From: Leptidea sinapis
Taxonomy: Eukaryota; Arthropoda; Insecta; Lepidoptera; Pieridae
Length of the DNA: 64,000 nt
Assembly: GCF_905404315.1 (NCBI RefSeq)
Contig: NC_066267.1
Location: forward strand, 6,958,501 to 7,022,500
Direction: 5' to 3'
The notes under the pieces are model-generated. The model was not told the origin of the DNA, did not search any database, and worked only from the letters and a program-made list of their open reading frames with translations. Below are positions 63,371 to 64,000 of the stretch, piece by piece (the first letter of the stretch is position 1; every line of letters starts with the position of its first letter). A program made the translations under genes and the position numbers.

Positions 63371-64000
63371 AAATACAGTATATAACCATGAATGAAATCT
63401 GAAAAAATGTTTACAATTATGTGGAATAAGAGGCTCTGGGTTGGTTTTAATTAATTCAATTTCTATTACAACACTAACATGAATAGTTCTTACTCACGTA
63501 ACCTACCTGATGCCACAGAACAAAGAATACAATTCTATGTAACGTGTCAACATTTGACAGTTTCAAAACTATTGCCATACTAATCTCAAAATACTTTCCG
63601 TTGACCGAAGCAGCGAAATAATCGGCAACACCAAATGGACTCTGTTATTTTTGTTGCAACATACATCGTCTTAAATATTCTATTGTGGTATTCTGAGTTT
63701 AAGCAAATCATTTCCAACCTTTCTTAATCTCGTAATATATCTACATAATATATTTATCATCATAATACGTCTGTAGTTTTTTTTATTCCATTTTAATTTA
63801 GTTTTACACACACGAGTGTGACGGAACTTTGTTTTATGAAAAAAAAAAATTGTTAATGTCTTGCAGCATGGAATTTTGCTGGAGAGGAAGTATTTACTTT
63901 TGATATAATTATAAGTCTTAAGATACATCATGGGAGTATTATCTTTAAAAAGGGTCGTGCATATTAAGGGTTTTCTTATATGTGCTGAAAAACTAGCAAC
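63370..64000. other. kinase intron 5, nothing recognised
   Basis: AT-rich sequence with no exon of the kinase visible before the window ends. Confidence 0.5.

Overview
This window is eukaryotic nuclear DNA from a moth or butterfly (Lepidoptera). It is AT-rich, its genes are split by GT-AG introns, and it is dense in repeats typical of Lepidoptera: Lep1-type Helitrons that end in a CTAG followed by TA microsatellites, 5'-truncated LINE tails, hAT and Tc1/mariner elements, and tRNA-derived repeats. No rRNA genes, CRISPR arrays or operons are visible. Three host genes can be supported. (1) 393-1666, minus strand: two adjacent exons of a nucleoside hydrolase that runs off the left edge. (2) 23464-42692, minus strand: a complete nine-exon gene for bifunctional coenzyme A synthase (COASY, PPAT plus DPCK). 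I assembled it splice site by splice site into a 1,503-nt, 500-residue reading frame with every intron phase agreeing. (3) 46494-63025 and beyond, plus strand: the first five coding exons of a kinase of the RSKR (SgK494, ribosomal protein S6 kinase-related) family, which runs off the right edge. COASY and the kinase are divergent, with about 3.8 kb between their start codons. Almost everything else is mobile DNA, much of it nested. Layout: 2650-5370 is a dead Penelope-like element with a GIY-YIG endonuclease and its 3' end repeated in inverted orientation. 6640-8170 holds a LINE tail, a Lepidoptera repeat, a Helitron end and a striking array of heat-shock-element-like pentamers. 8935-10395 is a Helitron helicase fragment split by two hAT-type MITEs, each with an 8-bp target duplication. 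11150-13450 holds foldback MITEs, a Helitron and tRNA-like repeats. 14450-19040 is a LINE whose ORF1 is split by a DD41D mariner. 19070-20040 holds another LINE fragment and a 330-bp palindrome. COASY introns carry LINEs, Helitrons, a long (TA)n and a full-length Tc1 element with an intact 335-residue transposase. Kinase introns carry a LINE split by a DD34D mariner plus several dispersed repeats. I found no clearly new molecular system. The observations most worth a second look are the period-5 GAA/TTC array, the intact Tc1 element, the readable nested-insertion histories, and the dispersed cloverleaf-bearing repeat. All domain calls were made by eye from motifs; no database search was run.
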